Shown here: piece by piece, positions 36,801-48,116 of the stretch
How positions within the stretch are numbered: position 1 is the stretch's first letter
Layout: every line of letters starts with the position of its first letter
Assembly: GCA_002682825.1 (NCBI GenBank)
Contig: NOKP01000025.1
Location: forward strand, 439,746-503,745
Direction of reading: 5' to 3'
Source of the DNA: Neonectria sp. B-13
Taxonomy: Eukaryota > Ascomycota > Sordariomycetes > Hypocreales > Nectriaceae
Length of the DNA stretch: 64,000 nt
The notes under the pieces: generated by a model
Seen by the model: only the letters and a program-made list of their open reading frames with translations
Told to the model about the DNA's origin: nothing
Databases searched by the model: none
Program-made: the position numbers and the translations under genes

Positions 36801-39800
36801 GTGGGAAGCGTCACCCCCGTCTCTTTGTCGTATCCAAAATAAGGTTGTTGTTGCGAGTCGCCGGTCCCTGCGCGATTTCTGGCGACGACGTGAAGAGGCT
36901 CTGACAGGTGACTCTCCTCGAGTTTCCAGGGACCCGAAGGGGGGAGCTTCTGGATTGGGTTACCCGCCATGTTGGGTGGTATCATTGGTGGTATCATTGG
37001 TGGCGCGCCAAACGACAAGCTTTGCTGCTGCTGGTCGACCGGCGATTTGACATTGGGACTGGGAGCGTGTGGATGCATTGGCGCTGCATCAGCGTCTGGC
37101 CGAGCCTGCTCTTGCGGAGCCACGGCCGGCTGCTGCTCATCCGGGACAGACGCCATCCTTGCAGGCGCCTTCTGGCTATGGGCGGCGGTTTGTTGACGCG
37201 AGGTTGCAGAATTGGTGCCGATGGGTTCTGCCATTGCGAGAGCCGGCCCGTTGTCAGCAGTGCTAGTATTCCCGGGGAAACGCGAGCGTGTCACGTCATC
37301 ATCGTTCTCGTCGTAATCGTCGAGGGAAAAGCGCGCCGCGGATGGACGCGTGGGTTTTGAGGTCATGCCAAAAGTAGAGCCCCGTCTGATTGGCGGCAGC
37401 CCTATGAAGGATGAGTTACGCTTAGGGGGTTCCGCCTCAGCAACAGGCATATTCGTAGCCACAGACACGGGCGGCTGCTGGTTGCTGGGGCCGGGATTCC
37501 GGGCAACGGATACCGCGGCTCCTCTGGCAAACGGCGTTTCATGAAGCGCCCGGGGACGCGTCTGTAGAAGCGCCCCCACCGCCGGCTGGCCCGGCCCCAA
37601 GCGGATCGGGACGTGCTGTGGCTGTGGGGATAGAACCACCCACTCTTCAGAGGCTCGGTCATTATCAGATGCCGCGGCGGGCACTGCTGCCGTTGCTCTA
37701 TCTGGCAGGGGCTGGCTTTGCTCGCCCAATTGGACACCTGAGTGCTCAGAGCTATCATCCCTGGCTAGATCTGTATCCCTGAACGGGTCCCATGGGCTGT
37801 TATCGTGGCTGATGGGCGTTGGGATCTCCCACTTCACTTCTTCGCGCTCTTTACTCATGGAAGCCGGCCGTGCTTGCTCATCATTCATCGCCTGGGAGCC
37901 TTGGACCTCGGCTGAAACATGCCGCTTACCAAATTCGCTGGCCCAAGACGCAGGTCGGAACGGGTTCATACTCATACGACTCGAGTGGGAAGAGGGAGGA
38001 GCGCGGCTGTCCGCACGCGTCGCCGGCTCCGTGCGGGATCTTGCACCAATGCTCATACCCCATGATGATCGCCTCTCATGCTTGACCTTGGGATGCACCA
38101 CTGGGGGAGGGATGGGTTCGCCCTGTCAACCAGAAACATTAATAACCTCTTCTCATCACGTTGGACTGGGCGGATGGGCAGCGGCATAGTGGTATGTGAG
38201 AAAAAGGGAGAAAAAGCTTCGTAGCATTCCTATCTCGTACACCCGTCTCGTCATAAGGCCCCGAGTGAAAACACAAGCCCCGAAGCGTATGATGAAGAGA
38301 GATTTAAATCCAACAAGTACCCTGCCCAGGGTGAAAAGGAATAGGCCCATAGCAGGCCCTAGAAAAAGAAGTGTCAGTGAAATACCTTGTCCCCGGTTCC
38401 GCGCAACTTGCTCCTCCCCTTGCTAAACAATCCCTTGCCCATCTTTCCGGCCGAGTGCATGAGCTCCTTGCCCTTCGTGCCAATCTGGTTGCTAGAGTTT
38501 CCAAAGGCGCTGGCGGCTTGTGGGGGTATCGGCAACCCGCCTATCCTTGTCCGACTGGAAGCGGGTGGCGCATTGACCGAAGGCGAGCTGGCGTTGAGAT
38601 ACTGCTGGTAGTACGGTTGTTGTGTTGAAGGGTTGGACCCGACAGAGCCCGCAACACTGCCTCCTGGGACGGTGAGTTGGGCGCTTGTTCCACTGAAGGA
38701 GGCTGTTGCATTCGCATACTCGGGGTACTGGTTCTTCAGAGAGATAATCCAGTTATCCAAGCCTGTTTCGGCCACGGCAAAGGCTCTCTGAGACTCTTCA
38801 TACTTGGCAATCCTCTGAGCCGGGTTGGAGAGTCCCATAATCTCCTTAAAGCCCATTACGCCTGACAACTGACCAGGCGGCGGAGCTGGAGCAGTCGATG
38901 TTGTTGGACGGTCCTCTGGAGGCGGTGTCATCGACACGGTGTGTGACGGTGTCTCGACTAGCATCTTCTCATTCCCAACTGATTGGCGCCGGTTCTCGGG
39001 AGAGGGCGCAATGCTCTCATCCGTCTTAGTTGAAACGGGAGAGGGGGGCTCAAGCATCGATGGTAGAAGCTGCGTTTGAGGTCCAATGCTGAGCATGGAA
39101 GGCTGCTGGGAGATATCCCCAGGTGTTCTCGTGATCTTCGGAGTATCGACCACGGGGCCGGTAACATCAGACACAACGTCCTTCGGCGATTGAATATCGG
39201 ATTGCCCAAGCGATGAGGGAGTGTTGATTCTGGGAACGGCCTTCGACGATCCATCTGCAGGCGGTTCGCCCTTGAGAACCTTGACATTTGGCTCAAATCC
39301 GGCTTCCCAAGAGAATCGTTTCCGGAGGTCCGGATGCTCCTGGCTGCCCACCTCGTTGTCGTCGCTTGAGGGAGCCAGAGCTGACACCGTCGATGAGGGG
39401 GTGTCAGTCGGCCGAGCAGCTGCTTGTGACCCTTGCGCATCGCTTGGCACAGGCACAGGTGCGTTGACTGGTTCGCCGCCCTTCTCCCCGGGTCCCGGCT
39501 TCTCCGTCGCATCTTCCCAATAACTGTCATAGTCGCTAAGGGTATAGCTGCTGTTGCGGGTATCCCGTCTATCCACAGGTGCCAGTGAGTTCGAGGTTTC
39601 TCCAAGGGGGCTTGGTGTCGGGGCAGTTCCGACAGGACTAAGGGTCCTCATAATCTCGTCGCTGAGCATATCGCTGTCCTTGACAGGCGACGACGTGACG
39701 GTGCTCAAGGTAGACTCTCGTATAAGTTGCTGAGGTTGAAAGTCGGAGGCAGAGCTGTCTAGACGACGAGGCTGCAATGGTTCTGTAGGTGTGATATCAG

Positions 39801-41070
39801 GGCCTAGTGCCTGAGTAGGGGTGCCAGAAGCTTGGCTCGTCGCCGTATTGTGAGTTTCCAACGGCGGAGCACTTCCCTTGGTATGAGGGCTTGGCGTGCG
39901 CAGAGGTGGGATAGATCGAGGATCTGGTAGAGACATAATAGGAGGCTGGCTCTTGGTGTCGACCGGGGGTTGGCTGTTATCGAGGGGACGCCCCAAAATT
40001 ACAGCGTGTTCACCTTGCTGCGACTGGGATCCCACCGTCGACTTGTGCTGCTCGGCAGCACTCTTGCTAGATGATGCTTCCGTAACTGGGGGTTCCAGAA
40101 TCTTGGGTTGATCTTGCTTGATAGGGTCTTGTGTCTCGTTGTTCGATGTGGAGAAGAAGTCGGATCCAAACACTGACATGCGGTTAACATCAGGCAGCTT
40201 GGGGCTGACTGATCGAGTTCGGTCAACCGGCGGATACGCATCGACAACTGGTTCCCTCTTCTCGATCGCTGCAAATGGCGCTGGAGCATTCGTCATCTGC
40301 TGGCTGACCTCCTCGGACGGTGGCGTGAATCGCTCGACGGGTTTGGGAACCGTGGTATTCGTGGTCGACTGTGGCGAACCTGCGGCCTTACGGTCATCCT
40401 CCACATGTCGGTAGAGATCAGATGGTCGAACTAAAGGAGACGATCGTGCGGGGGTAGAGCTCGTAGTACTGTGAGGGGTGGAAGAGCGAGCTTCGGCTTG
40501 GAATCCTGCCACCGATGGAACTTGAGATGGGAGGGGGGCTGGCGACGCATTTCGCCCCCCTATGGGCGAGGCCGGGTTTCGAGCTGCGTCTTGAACGTGG
40601 GCTGGGACGGTGTGAATCGGGGACGCCGTGTGTTCAGCCTCGACCGCGGAGGCGTGCTCGGTTTGGAGGTGAAGGGAAGGGGGCCCGCTGGAACTTCGAG
40701 AGCTGGAGCCGACGGCGGCGGCGGCGGCCAACCTTGGAGATGGCCTGTTTTGTTCGGATGGGAGTCGCTGGCCGACAGAGCGAAGGCCAGTGGTGACGCG
40801 CGAGACGGGAGGAGGGGGAGCAGGCTCGTCGTCCTCGGACTCGTCGGCACCCCAGTCATCACCATCGTAGTTTTGGACCTTGGCCTCGACCCATTTTCTC
40901 GTCTTTTTTCGGTTGATGTTAACCTGATAGCTTCCAGGCGTGGGAGTATCGGGAGTCCTAGTGAGGCGGTATCGTGTCAGAAGGGATCATGAAGTAAGTA
41001 TGTCGAACAGAGGGGGTTCATACAACGGAGACTGCCCTTGCGCAAAAGGATTGTTGTATGTCCCGTCCAT
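30896..41070 (-). CDS. Giant Pro/Gln/Ser-rich disordered protein, function unknown
   Basis: Three exons (41070-41024, 40957-38386, 38122-30896) fit in phase and encode 3281 residues. Both junctions are clean: GTATGA...CACTAG, and GTATTT...GACAG, which joins GTGDK to GEPIPPP. The N-terminus is a short conserved-looking module: MDGTYNNPFAQG, then RKKTRKWVEAKVQNYDGDDWG. The rest is almost all low complexity. Residues about 1700-2100 are PGQ-type repeats (GQxPPGQ). About 2340 there is a poly-Gln run. About 2540-2630 are MQPGQQ hexapeptides, and about 2660-2780 are SPPMGQQ repeats. The C-terminus is acidic and aromatic (HYNPDEDSDGEVPPP, ending MPEYGEWND). No catalytic domain or membrane segment is visible. 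It may be a cytoskeletal, membrane-contact or condensate scaffold; that is a guess. I am confident of the gene and the join, not of the role. Confidence 0.85.
32400..32750 (-). repeat. Coding tandem repeat, SPPMGQQ family
   Basis: About eight to nine copies of a unit near TASPPMGQQ inside the giant protein. Units differ by point changes (SPPLGQQ, SPPVGQQ, SPPTGQQ), so they have diverged. Confidence 0.8.
32850..33135 (-). repeat. Coding tandem repeat, MQPGQQ family
   Basis: An 18-nt unit encoding MQPGQQ (variants MHPGQQ, MYSGQQ, MQSRQQ) repeated about fifteen times. Adjacent at 33170-33240 is a separate 15-nt unit encoding GMPQQ in four to five copies. Confidence 0.85.
33664..33730 (-). repeat. 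CAG-type poly-glutamine tract
   Basis: Mixed CAG/CAA/CAC codons encode about 20 residues, almost all Gln with a few His, in the giant protein. The copy number is likely to vary between strains. Confidence 0.8.
34440..35640 (-). repeat. Coding PGQ repeat array (about 400 residues)
   Basis: Long degenerate array with units such as QLPPGQ, SPLGQHPSGQ and GSQGQLQGQF. At 35100-35460 there is a higher-order repeat of about 40 residues (GSQGQLQxQFxQxNQGQPPxxQ) in three to four copies. Confidence 0.8.
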
Positions 41071-42344
41071 CGCGTCCGGAACTATTCGGTCAATTACAGG
41101 AACATTATTCTCCAAGAACGAAGCTTGGGAAAAGTGTAATGGACGGATCGAGAGCGATTGCGATGTTTCGTCGACGGCGGCGGTCTGTCAATGTACAATG
41201 GCCTCGTCAGGCTCGAGAGCGGTACTGAGTCGGACGAGGGGGGGTGGGCGCGTGACAAGGAAGATAAGAATACAAAAGCCGAACAAGAATGATTCAGACA
41301 AACAAAGCCACGGTCGAAAGAAGTGATACACGAAGAAGACGAAGGTGCGACGCTCGAGGACAAGATGCGGCCGACAGGATGAGGTATTGGCGGTGATGAT
41401 GTTGATGGTGCGGTCAGGCACTTTTGCTGGAGAGCTGGAGATGATGGAACAATTTGGGACTGGAGGGGGGAGGAGGCGTCGGCGGCGGCGCGGTGGCAGC
41501 GGGCTGGGTGCAGCAAGACGGGGCCTAGTGAGGGCCTAGCTAGGGGTAGAACAGTAACTTGCAGTGGACGGACACCTCAGACAGGCGACCTCCTCCGCTG
41601 TGAGTAGCCTCTGACTACTGAGCAGGGGTGGGATGGAAATTATGGCGGGCCCTTGCCAGCTGTACAGAGGAGGTTGCGCAGCACCACGGATGCACTACCA
41701 GCAGTGCAGCGCCTATCACAATGTACTTTGGCGCGACCGAGATCAGCTGGCTTCCTGTGTTAGTGCCTCTGTACCCACCACTACGCGACACCAAGCCCGT
41801 ACACACGACTCGACGACGTCACAGCAGCCACAACAGCCACAGCACAATCCGCAGCAACAATCCTCCGTGAGCGACTGGCTTCAATCAAGTCAGGTATAAG
41901 AGCACCTTTCTCTAGTCTCTATGCTTGACGGTGAATGAAGAGGTAGTCGTGGGCGATGTTGCAAAAACCAGGTCCCCTCCCTCTGCTGGTTGAATACGAA
42001 GTCGTACAAAATGGTGGGTTGCGGACACGGAGTTCTTCGTACATACTTCGTACTCCATACACGGACCATGGACGTTAACCATGGGGCGAGGATCAACGGG
42101 CGCCTAGCGAACCCTCCCTGTAGGCGTTCATGGGAAATCCTCAAGACACAGGAATGATAATACGCAGTTAAGCAGATGTCTTTTTCTTGCACTATTTTGC
42201 TATAGCGATGAGATGGCCTAGGGATCTAAGTCCAATAATTCATTCTACAAGTACACATCGCCAGGCTGCAGTCTGCATTCTGCGGGGAATCCACAACAAC
42301 GGAATATGTGCACGGCACAGCCCGTGTTGCGTACGCATGCAAGC

Positions 42345-42387
42345 CCACCACCATCACCACCACCACCACCACCACCACCACCACCAT
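42345..42387. repeat. Trinucleotide microsatellite (CAC)n
   Basis: About fourteen CAC units with one CAT interruption near the left end. A chance open frame here would encode poly-His; it is not a gene. Confidence 0.95.
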
Positions 42388-42432
42388 AACTGCGGAAATA
42401 GCATTCTTTTATTAATTAGTCAACACAGCACA

Positions 42433-42472
42433 CTGCACCCGGCACCCGGCACACGGCTCACGGCTCACGGCA
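42433..42472. repeat. Short GGCACCC/GGCTCAC tandem repeats
   Basis: Two copies of CACCCGG or CACACGG followed by two to three copies of GGCTCACGGC, about 40 nt in all. Confidence 0.7.
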
Positions 42473-43881
42473 TTTAGAATACCCAGCCTCTTCTCACACA
42501 CGCAAGCCCTTGTAGGCGGTGCGTCGAGTGATGCCGATGCCATGGGATGACCGTGTACGCCGCTATCCTTGTATCCCTCCAGCCCTTTCCCCCCAGGATC
42601 ATGGCTGCGCTGCGGGATACGTACGATACGTACGTAGCCACGGGACACGGAAGAGGAAGGAATGATGCCATGCCGTCACTCGTCCAGAAGCCTCGGCCCC
42701 ACTCTGCTGCAGTATCCCCAGGCGTCCAGTTTCTTTCCCCACCAGTGGCAGTTGAGCCAATGTCGATGGAGGGATGTAGATACTTAAGTACCGGCAACAG
42801 GGCTTTACGTCTGTATCTTAATGTCAACTAATTGGTTATAAAGGGATGGGTGTGTTTCTCTCCAGCTTTTGGCCATGTGTTGACTTCTGATAAACATGAC
42901 CCATGCAGTTGGAGGTCGAGGTCATGTGTTGACTGAAGGCGAAAAGCAGGAGGACTTGAAGCGACTGCATATCAGCGTGCTCTGACGCCTTGCAGACAAC
43001 TTGAGAACTACACGTAAACCTGCGACAACACGGCATATTTATTTCCTGAGCTTTTTCCATTACCTCGCTGAACTCTGTACAGTGATTTAGCAGCATCCAA
43101 TGATTCTAACCTAAGCCGGTTCGATTCCAAGCCTTACCTTTCAGTGCAGCATTTCCTCAAACCTGATCTGTGTTAATGTCTGATTCACGAAATTCAGCGA
43201 GGGTGCATGATGTGGATGGATGTACCTGCATATGTTTAGGCTGGGTTTCGGGCTGCGCTGTCCAACTTCGAAATCCAAACGTGGCGAGTGCGTTTGCACG
43301 GCCACATAAGGCACCGCGAGGCACAAGCCACGAACACCGGTTGGCGGCATTACCTCGGAAGCGCGAACGAGCCAGCGTGGCGGGACTGATTGCCTGTAAT
43401 TACAAAGTAGTAGGTTACCCTGCAGCCCTGGCGGGGACCGAGACAAACCACCATCCGGATCCCCTTTCAGGCGCAGCGACCAAACCTCATTTGTCTCTGA
43501 CATTCCCACGTTGCGAAGCTTTTTCCCTCTCCCCTCCGACCCCTGACTCGCCGACTCCTCGATTCCCCTTTCTCCTGCAAAACTACGACCTGCTATTTCA
43601 TTTCGACTTTTGATTAATCCGTCTTAATCGCATCTCCGTCCTCACGTCCGTCGTTCGCGACCTCAAGATTGCATCCCATCGCGGCGCGTGTCGTATTCGT
43701 ACTTGGCCCGAGTCCTTCAACCGAGGCATCGACATTGACAAATCGACCCCGACCACGACCACGACCCAAAGGCACCTTGACGTACTCCGTCATCTGCCAC
43801 TTACTATACTCCCGTCTACCCTCGAGAACCGAAGCCGCGCTGGCCGCAGTCCGTCCTCGCAGTACCTAATCAGTCGTCACC

Positions 43882-45053
43882 ATGGCTGTCGCATCCATCC
43901 AAGATCGAACCTCTGAGTTCAAGTCGGTGCTCCTTCAGGCCCAGCGTCGCCAGGCCTCGACCAAGGTTGGCTCACAGCGAAGATCCCTCCTCTCGGATGC
44001 CCAGAAGTCCGCCGCCAATGGTGATGGGCGACCCAGCAGATCCGACTTTGCCAGGCAGGCGGCCGACATTGGACGAGGCATCTCGGCAACCATGGGAAAG
44101 CTGGAGAAGCTAGCACAACGTGAGTTGTCACGCCCTTTCGGTGGCCTATGATAGCGGCCTCTACGATTAAACATGCAGCGGCCCTCGAACACGGAGACTG
44201 ACTTGTGTGAATAGTGGCAAAGCGACGCACCCTTTTCGACGACCGACCGGTCGAAATCAACGAGCTTACTTTTGTCATCAAGCAAGATCTATCGTCTTTA
44301 AACCAGCAGATTGGCTCTTTGCAAAACCTATCGAAGCAGCAGCACCCCAAGGCTGACCAGGAGGGCGAGCACAACAAGAACGTCGTCTACCTGCTGCAAG
44401 GCAAATTGACAGATGTGTCAGTCAACTTCAAGGACGTGTTGGAGGCGAGGACAAAGAACATCCAAGCATCGAGGTCGAGGACAGAAAACTTCATCTCGAG
44501 CGTATCCCAGCACGCGCAGCCGTCGCTGCAACAATCAGCGTCGCCACTCTACGGAACCCCCAACCGCAACTCACCAGCACCAGGAGCCGACACTCTGTCC
44601 CTCAACCCGGTGGGCGACCAGCAGCTGATGATGATGGAGGAGGCGCAGCCGGCCAACACGTACATCCAGCAACGAGGCGAGGCCATCGAGGCGATTGAGA
44701 AGACGATCGGTGAACTGGGCAGCATCTTCGGCCAGCTGGCGACGATGGTTTCGGAGCAGAGTGAAATGATTCAGCGAATCGACGCCAACACGGAAGATGT
44801 TGTGGACAACGTCGAGGGTGCGCAACGAGAGCTGCTCAAGTACTGGTCACGGGTATCGAGCAATCGGTGGTTGATAGCCAAGATGTTTGGTGTCCTGATG
44901 ATTTTCTTCCTGTAAGTGGTCCCTTGGGGGTTCCGGTCCATGGTTGGGTACCCGTCTTGCACGGCCCCTTGCATGGTCTTGGCACCTCTATTCATGATAT
45001 TCCAGCTGATACTGACGTGTTACTGCAGGCTCTGGGTTCTAGTCTCGGGCTAG
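43882..45053 (+). CDS. SED5: Syntaxin 5/Sed5, Golgi Qa-SNARE
   Basis: Three exons (43882-44119, 44215-44911, 45029-45053) give 319 residues. The N-terminus MAVASIQDRTSEFKSVL is the Sly1-binding peptide with the conserved DRTxEF. A three-helix Habc region follows (FARQAADIGRGISATM, LFDDRPVEINELTFVIKQDL). The Qa-SNARE motif is at about 235-295 (EAIEKTIGELGSIFGQLATMVSEQ, with IDANTEDVVDNVEGAQ) and a single C-terminal membrane anchor ends FFLLWVLVSG. The last eight residues come from a tiny third exon, without which the anchor would be cut short. Role: target SNARE for ER-to-Golgi and intra-Golgi fusion. Confidence 0.95.
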
Positions 45054-45853
45054 ACTTGGTGAAGTCACAGACGAGGCGAATAACGACGAGGGGGGATTTG
45101 TGTGTGGGGGAGTATAAACGAAGAGTGGACGAAGAGGGGGAGGGGAAAGAGGGGAGTTTTATGGCACATTTTGTTGTAATGGATATCATCGACGGATGCT
45201 CTTCTCGTTCTTTTCTTTTGCATGTATGTATAGTTTCATTTGTCATCCCCTCCCTTAGAGCCCCATGAGACATAGAAGGGCCTATAGCAAAGGATAATGC
45301 GGGGGACGCGGGGGCGGCTGGGATAGGGTTGGGTTTAGTCAGTCGGGTCGGGTCCGGCCTGGCCTGATGATGTTGGCTCGAGCGAATGCAACGGGCAGGG
45401 TAGAACATCACCGTGGGGGAAACATGTACGGAAGGGACCGTACGCCAGACATAGTGCTTTGTAGATGGGAAGACGAGCCTCGTTGAGGGGCTGTTATTAT
45501 TATACACCGGGTGATTAACCCACCAATCCGAGTGCTGTGGTATCATGAGCTCGAGTACTCCGTAGAAGACATGGCTATAGTCTATGCGACGGCAAAGAGA
45601 GGGTGACAGCAACCAATGCTGAGCCAGATAAAGTCAAGGACAGTGTATCTGTCATGATCCCCCCCGCCGGTGTCGCCGCGCTGTGCTTTCGTCCATTATC
45701 GGCTAGTATTCGTACTTGTACACAGCTGATGCATCCTGTCAAATCACTAAAACACTGACATTGGGGGCAAGGAGCGGAATGACCGGGGTTCTCGCCGACC
45801 GGGTCCCACCTCTTCGCGTGCTACCGCATGTCACTACTGCGCGGCCACGCCAA

Positions 45854-45868
45854 GTACAGTACATCCGT
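45854..45868 (+). promoter_or_regulatory. GTACAGTAC + TACATCCGT element upstream of the AKR gene
   Basis: The overlapping words GTACAGTAC and TACATCCGT lie about 600 nt upstream of the aldo-keto reductase. The same two words occur 3 nt further apart in the shared promoter at 49958-49978. A regulatory role is inferred from this sharing only. Confidence 0.3.
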
Positions 45869-46351
45869 CCACAGCGACAGAGCAAGAGGAGGCTCTCGGA
45901 CCAACCCCACCCCGAAGAAACAGGCGGGGATTCTCCCGCAGCGCCTCAGTTCGGCAACTCGCCCCTTTGCTTGGACTGTAGGTACCGGTACATGGCTCGC
46001 GCAGCACACATACGCCCCCAAAACACCCCGCGCCTGGCAACGACTAGATCAGGCACGGCGCAAGCGGGGTGGTGTGGTGGGGTATCTTTCGGGCGGGCTT
46101 TGGCTTTCGGCCTTGACCCCGCCGAGAAACTCGTGAGGAGGAAGGGAAAAGGGAAAAAAGATTGGGGGAGGGGAGGGCCACTGTCCGGGGCGGGATAGTC
46201 GAGTGCCGAGTAGTACTGTCCTGTACTGCACTGTGTAGGGAGACACCTACGGCGAGCGAGGGAGGCGCGCTTGTTCTGCGTTATTCCATAGCTAGTTGGC
46301 GGTGGTGGAGGTTGGTTGGTGTTGATCGGGGGAGAGATGCCCGTGGACTTG

Positions 46352-46358
46352 TTTATAA
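46352..46358 (+). promoter_or_regulatory. TATA-like box of the aldo-keto reductase
   Basis: TTTATAA about 120 nt before the start codon, followed by a C/T-rich leader, a usual layout for a strongly expressed fungal gene. Confidence 0.5.
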
Positions 46359-46473
46359 CCGTCTCGACTCCCGCTCTCGCGTGGAAGGTCACACTATCTC
46401 CTCTTGTCTTCTCTCGTCTCTTCTCTCCTCTCCTCTCCCATACCCAACGCATTCCTCCCACACCTCATACACA

Positions 46474-47578
46474 ATGGCTGCCACTTCCTTCAAGCTCAAC
46501 ACCGGCCAGGACATCCCCGCCGTCGGCTTCGGCACCTGGCAGGCCGAGCCCGGAAAGGTCCAGACCGCCGTCGAGTATGCCCTCAAGGACGGCTACACCC
46601 TCGTCGACGGCGCCTACTGCTACGGCAATGAGGACGAGGTCGGCGAGGGCCTCAAGGCTGCTTTTGACTCGGGCGTCAAGCGCGAGGATGTCTTCGTCAT
46701 GACCAAGGTCTGGGCCACGTACAACACCCGCTGCGAGCTTGCTCTGGACAAGAGCTTGAAGAGCCTCGGTCTTGACCACGTCGATCTGTTCCTGGTTGTA
46801 AGTTGCTCTCTGAACACCACCTCAAACTCCATGTTAACTCCTTGTTCCCAGCACTGGCCTCTCCTCCTCAACCCCGAGGGCAACCACGACAAGTTCCCCA
46901 CCCTGCCCGATGGCTCGCGAGACATCATCCGCAGCCACAACCACGTCGATACCTGGAAGCAGATGGAGAAGCTCGTCGCCACCGGCAAGACCAAGGCCGT
47001 CGGAGTCTGCAACGTACGTTTCCCTCCACACGGCTCTCTCGAGACTGGAAATATGAAGCTAACACTCGCCTACAGTACAGCGTCAAGTACCTCGAGGAGC
47101 TTCTGCCCCACGCCACCATCGTCCCCGCCATCAACCAGATTGAGAACCACCCCAGCCTGCCCCAGCAGGAGATCGTCGACTACTGCAAGGAGAAGGGCAT
47201 CCACATTGTCGCCTACAGCCCTCTGGGCAGCACCGGCGGCCCCATGATGTCCTCCGAGCCCGTCGTCAAGGTCGCCGAGAAGAAGGGCGTATCTCCCTCT
47301 ACCGTCCTCCTCAGCTACCACAGTAGGATCCCCCTCCAAAACTGCTCAACAGTGCGACACTTCACTAACACTCCTGTCTAGTTGCCCGAGGCAGCACCGT
47401 CCTGGCCAAGTCTGTCACCCCCGAGCGCATCTCGGCCAATAAGAAGATTGTTGAGCTGGACGCCGACGACATGAAGATCCTCAATGACTACTCTGACGAC
47501 CTCACTAAAAAGGGCGAGCTCAAGCGATATGTCTACCCTCCTTTCGGCATCAACTTTGGGTTCCCCGACAAGCAATAA
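46474..47578 (+). CDS. Aldo-keto reductase, glycerol dehydrogenase (Gcy1/Gld) type
   Basis: Four exons (46474-46797, 46852-47013, 47076-47322, 47382-47578) give 309 residues. The AKR catalytic tetrad is present: D45, Y50, K78 and H109 (HWPLLLNPEG). The NADPH-binding end is present as well (VLAKSVTPERI). The long loop after HWP (KFPTLPDGSRDI) and the SYSPLGS-type segment resemble fungal glycerol dehydrogenases, which interconvert dihydroxyacetone or glyceraldehyde and glycerol. Other polyol or aldehyde substrates are possible. The usual GYRHIDxA is GYTLVDGA here, so the residue before the catalytic Asp is changed. It is convergent with the zinc dehydrogenase 540 nt downstream. Confidence 0.88.
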
Positions 47579-48116
47579 AGGGAGCTCTCGGATGAGACGA
47601 TGAGACGAACGGGAAAAAAAGGGACATAAAGTAAATAAGATGTTATAATAGACTAAAGCCTAGAGAGGCTACGACATGAATAAGCATTCAACTAAAACCA
47701 AGTCCATGAATACTGTTCCATGTAATCCGTGATTCGAGGGTTTGGTGACTTCCAATTTGAGTAATTTCCGTTTGGGGTTGGGGCCTTTTCCGTGCCGTTT
47801 TCCGCCGTGGGGGCCGACATTGTCAATGTGACGGCGGACTTGACCATGACATCATAACGGCGCAAAATGTGAAATTTCATGTGACAATTGAAGCTGGGAA
47901 ATATTCGTCAGAAGACAGGAAATGGGTTCTGATCGAATGCCTTGTGGTGTACGGCAAGCGAGCGAACGGACTGTCAAATATCAAAAGATGTAAACCAAAA
48001 TCATCATGTTGCTACCCAAGACTACCTAGACTCATCATTCATTTAACAAAACCACCCACCCCATTTTCTATGATATCCCATAACATAAAAAGAAAAAAGA
48101 CGACCAGAAACTACAA
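47579..48116. other. Convergent 3' region of the two dehydrogenase genes
   Basis: About 540 nt, AT-richer, holding two 3' untranslated regions. No gene seen. Confidence 0.5.

Larger units (their letters stand above)
41071..43881. other. Divergent intergenic region between the giant gene and SED5
   Basis: About 2.8 kb with no supported gene. It includes the (CAC)n run at 42345-42387, the GGCACACGGCTCACGG repeats at 42433-42472, one TACTTCGTA at 42044-42052, and a C/T-rich leader at 43510-43600 ahead of SED5. Confidence 0.5.
45054..46473. other. Intergenic between SED5 and the aldo-keto reductase
   Basis: About 1.4 kb, no gene seen. The right part is the promoter of the aldo-keto reductase. 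It contains several CreA-type CCCCGC/GCGGGG words between 46020 and 46130 and a C/T-rich leader at 46395-46440. One TACTCCGTA is at 45556-45564. Confidence 0.5.

Noticed and set aside
30896..41070. Two separate genes instead of one giant gene
   Set aside because: The 2401- and 785-codon frames join in phase through a clean intron (38385-38123), and the second has no ATG near its start, so a single gene is preferred.
42187..42477. Frame with a poly-His stretch
   Set aside because: Product of the (CAC)n microsatellite; no start context or coding character.
43110..43130. B-box-like GGTTCGATTCC
   Set aside because: Flanking bases do not pair into a T arm or acceptor stem and there is no A box upstream.
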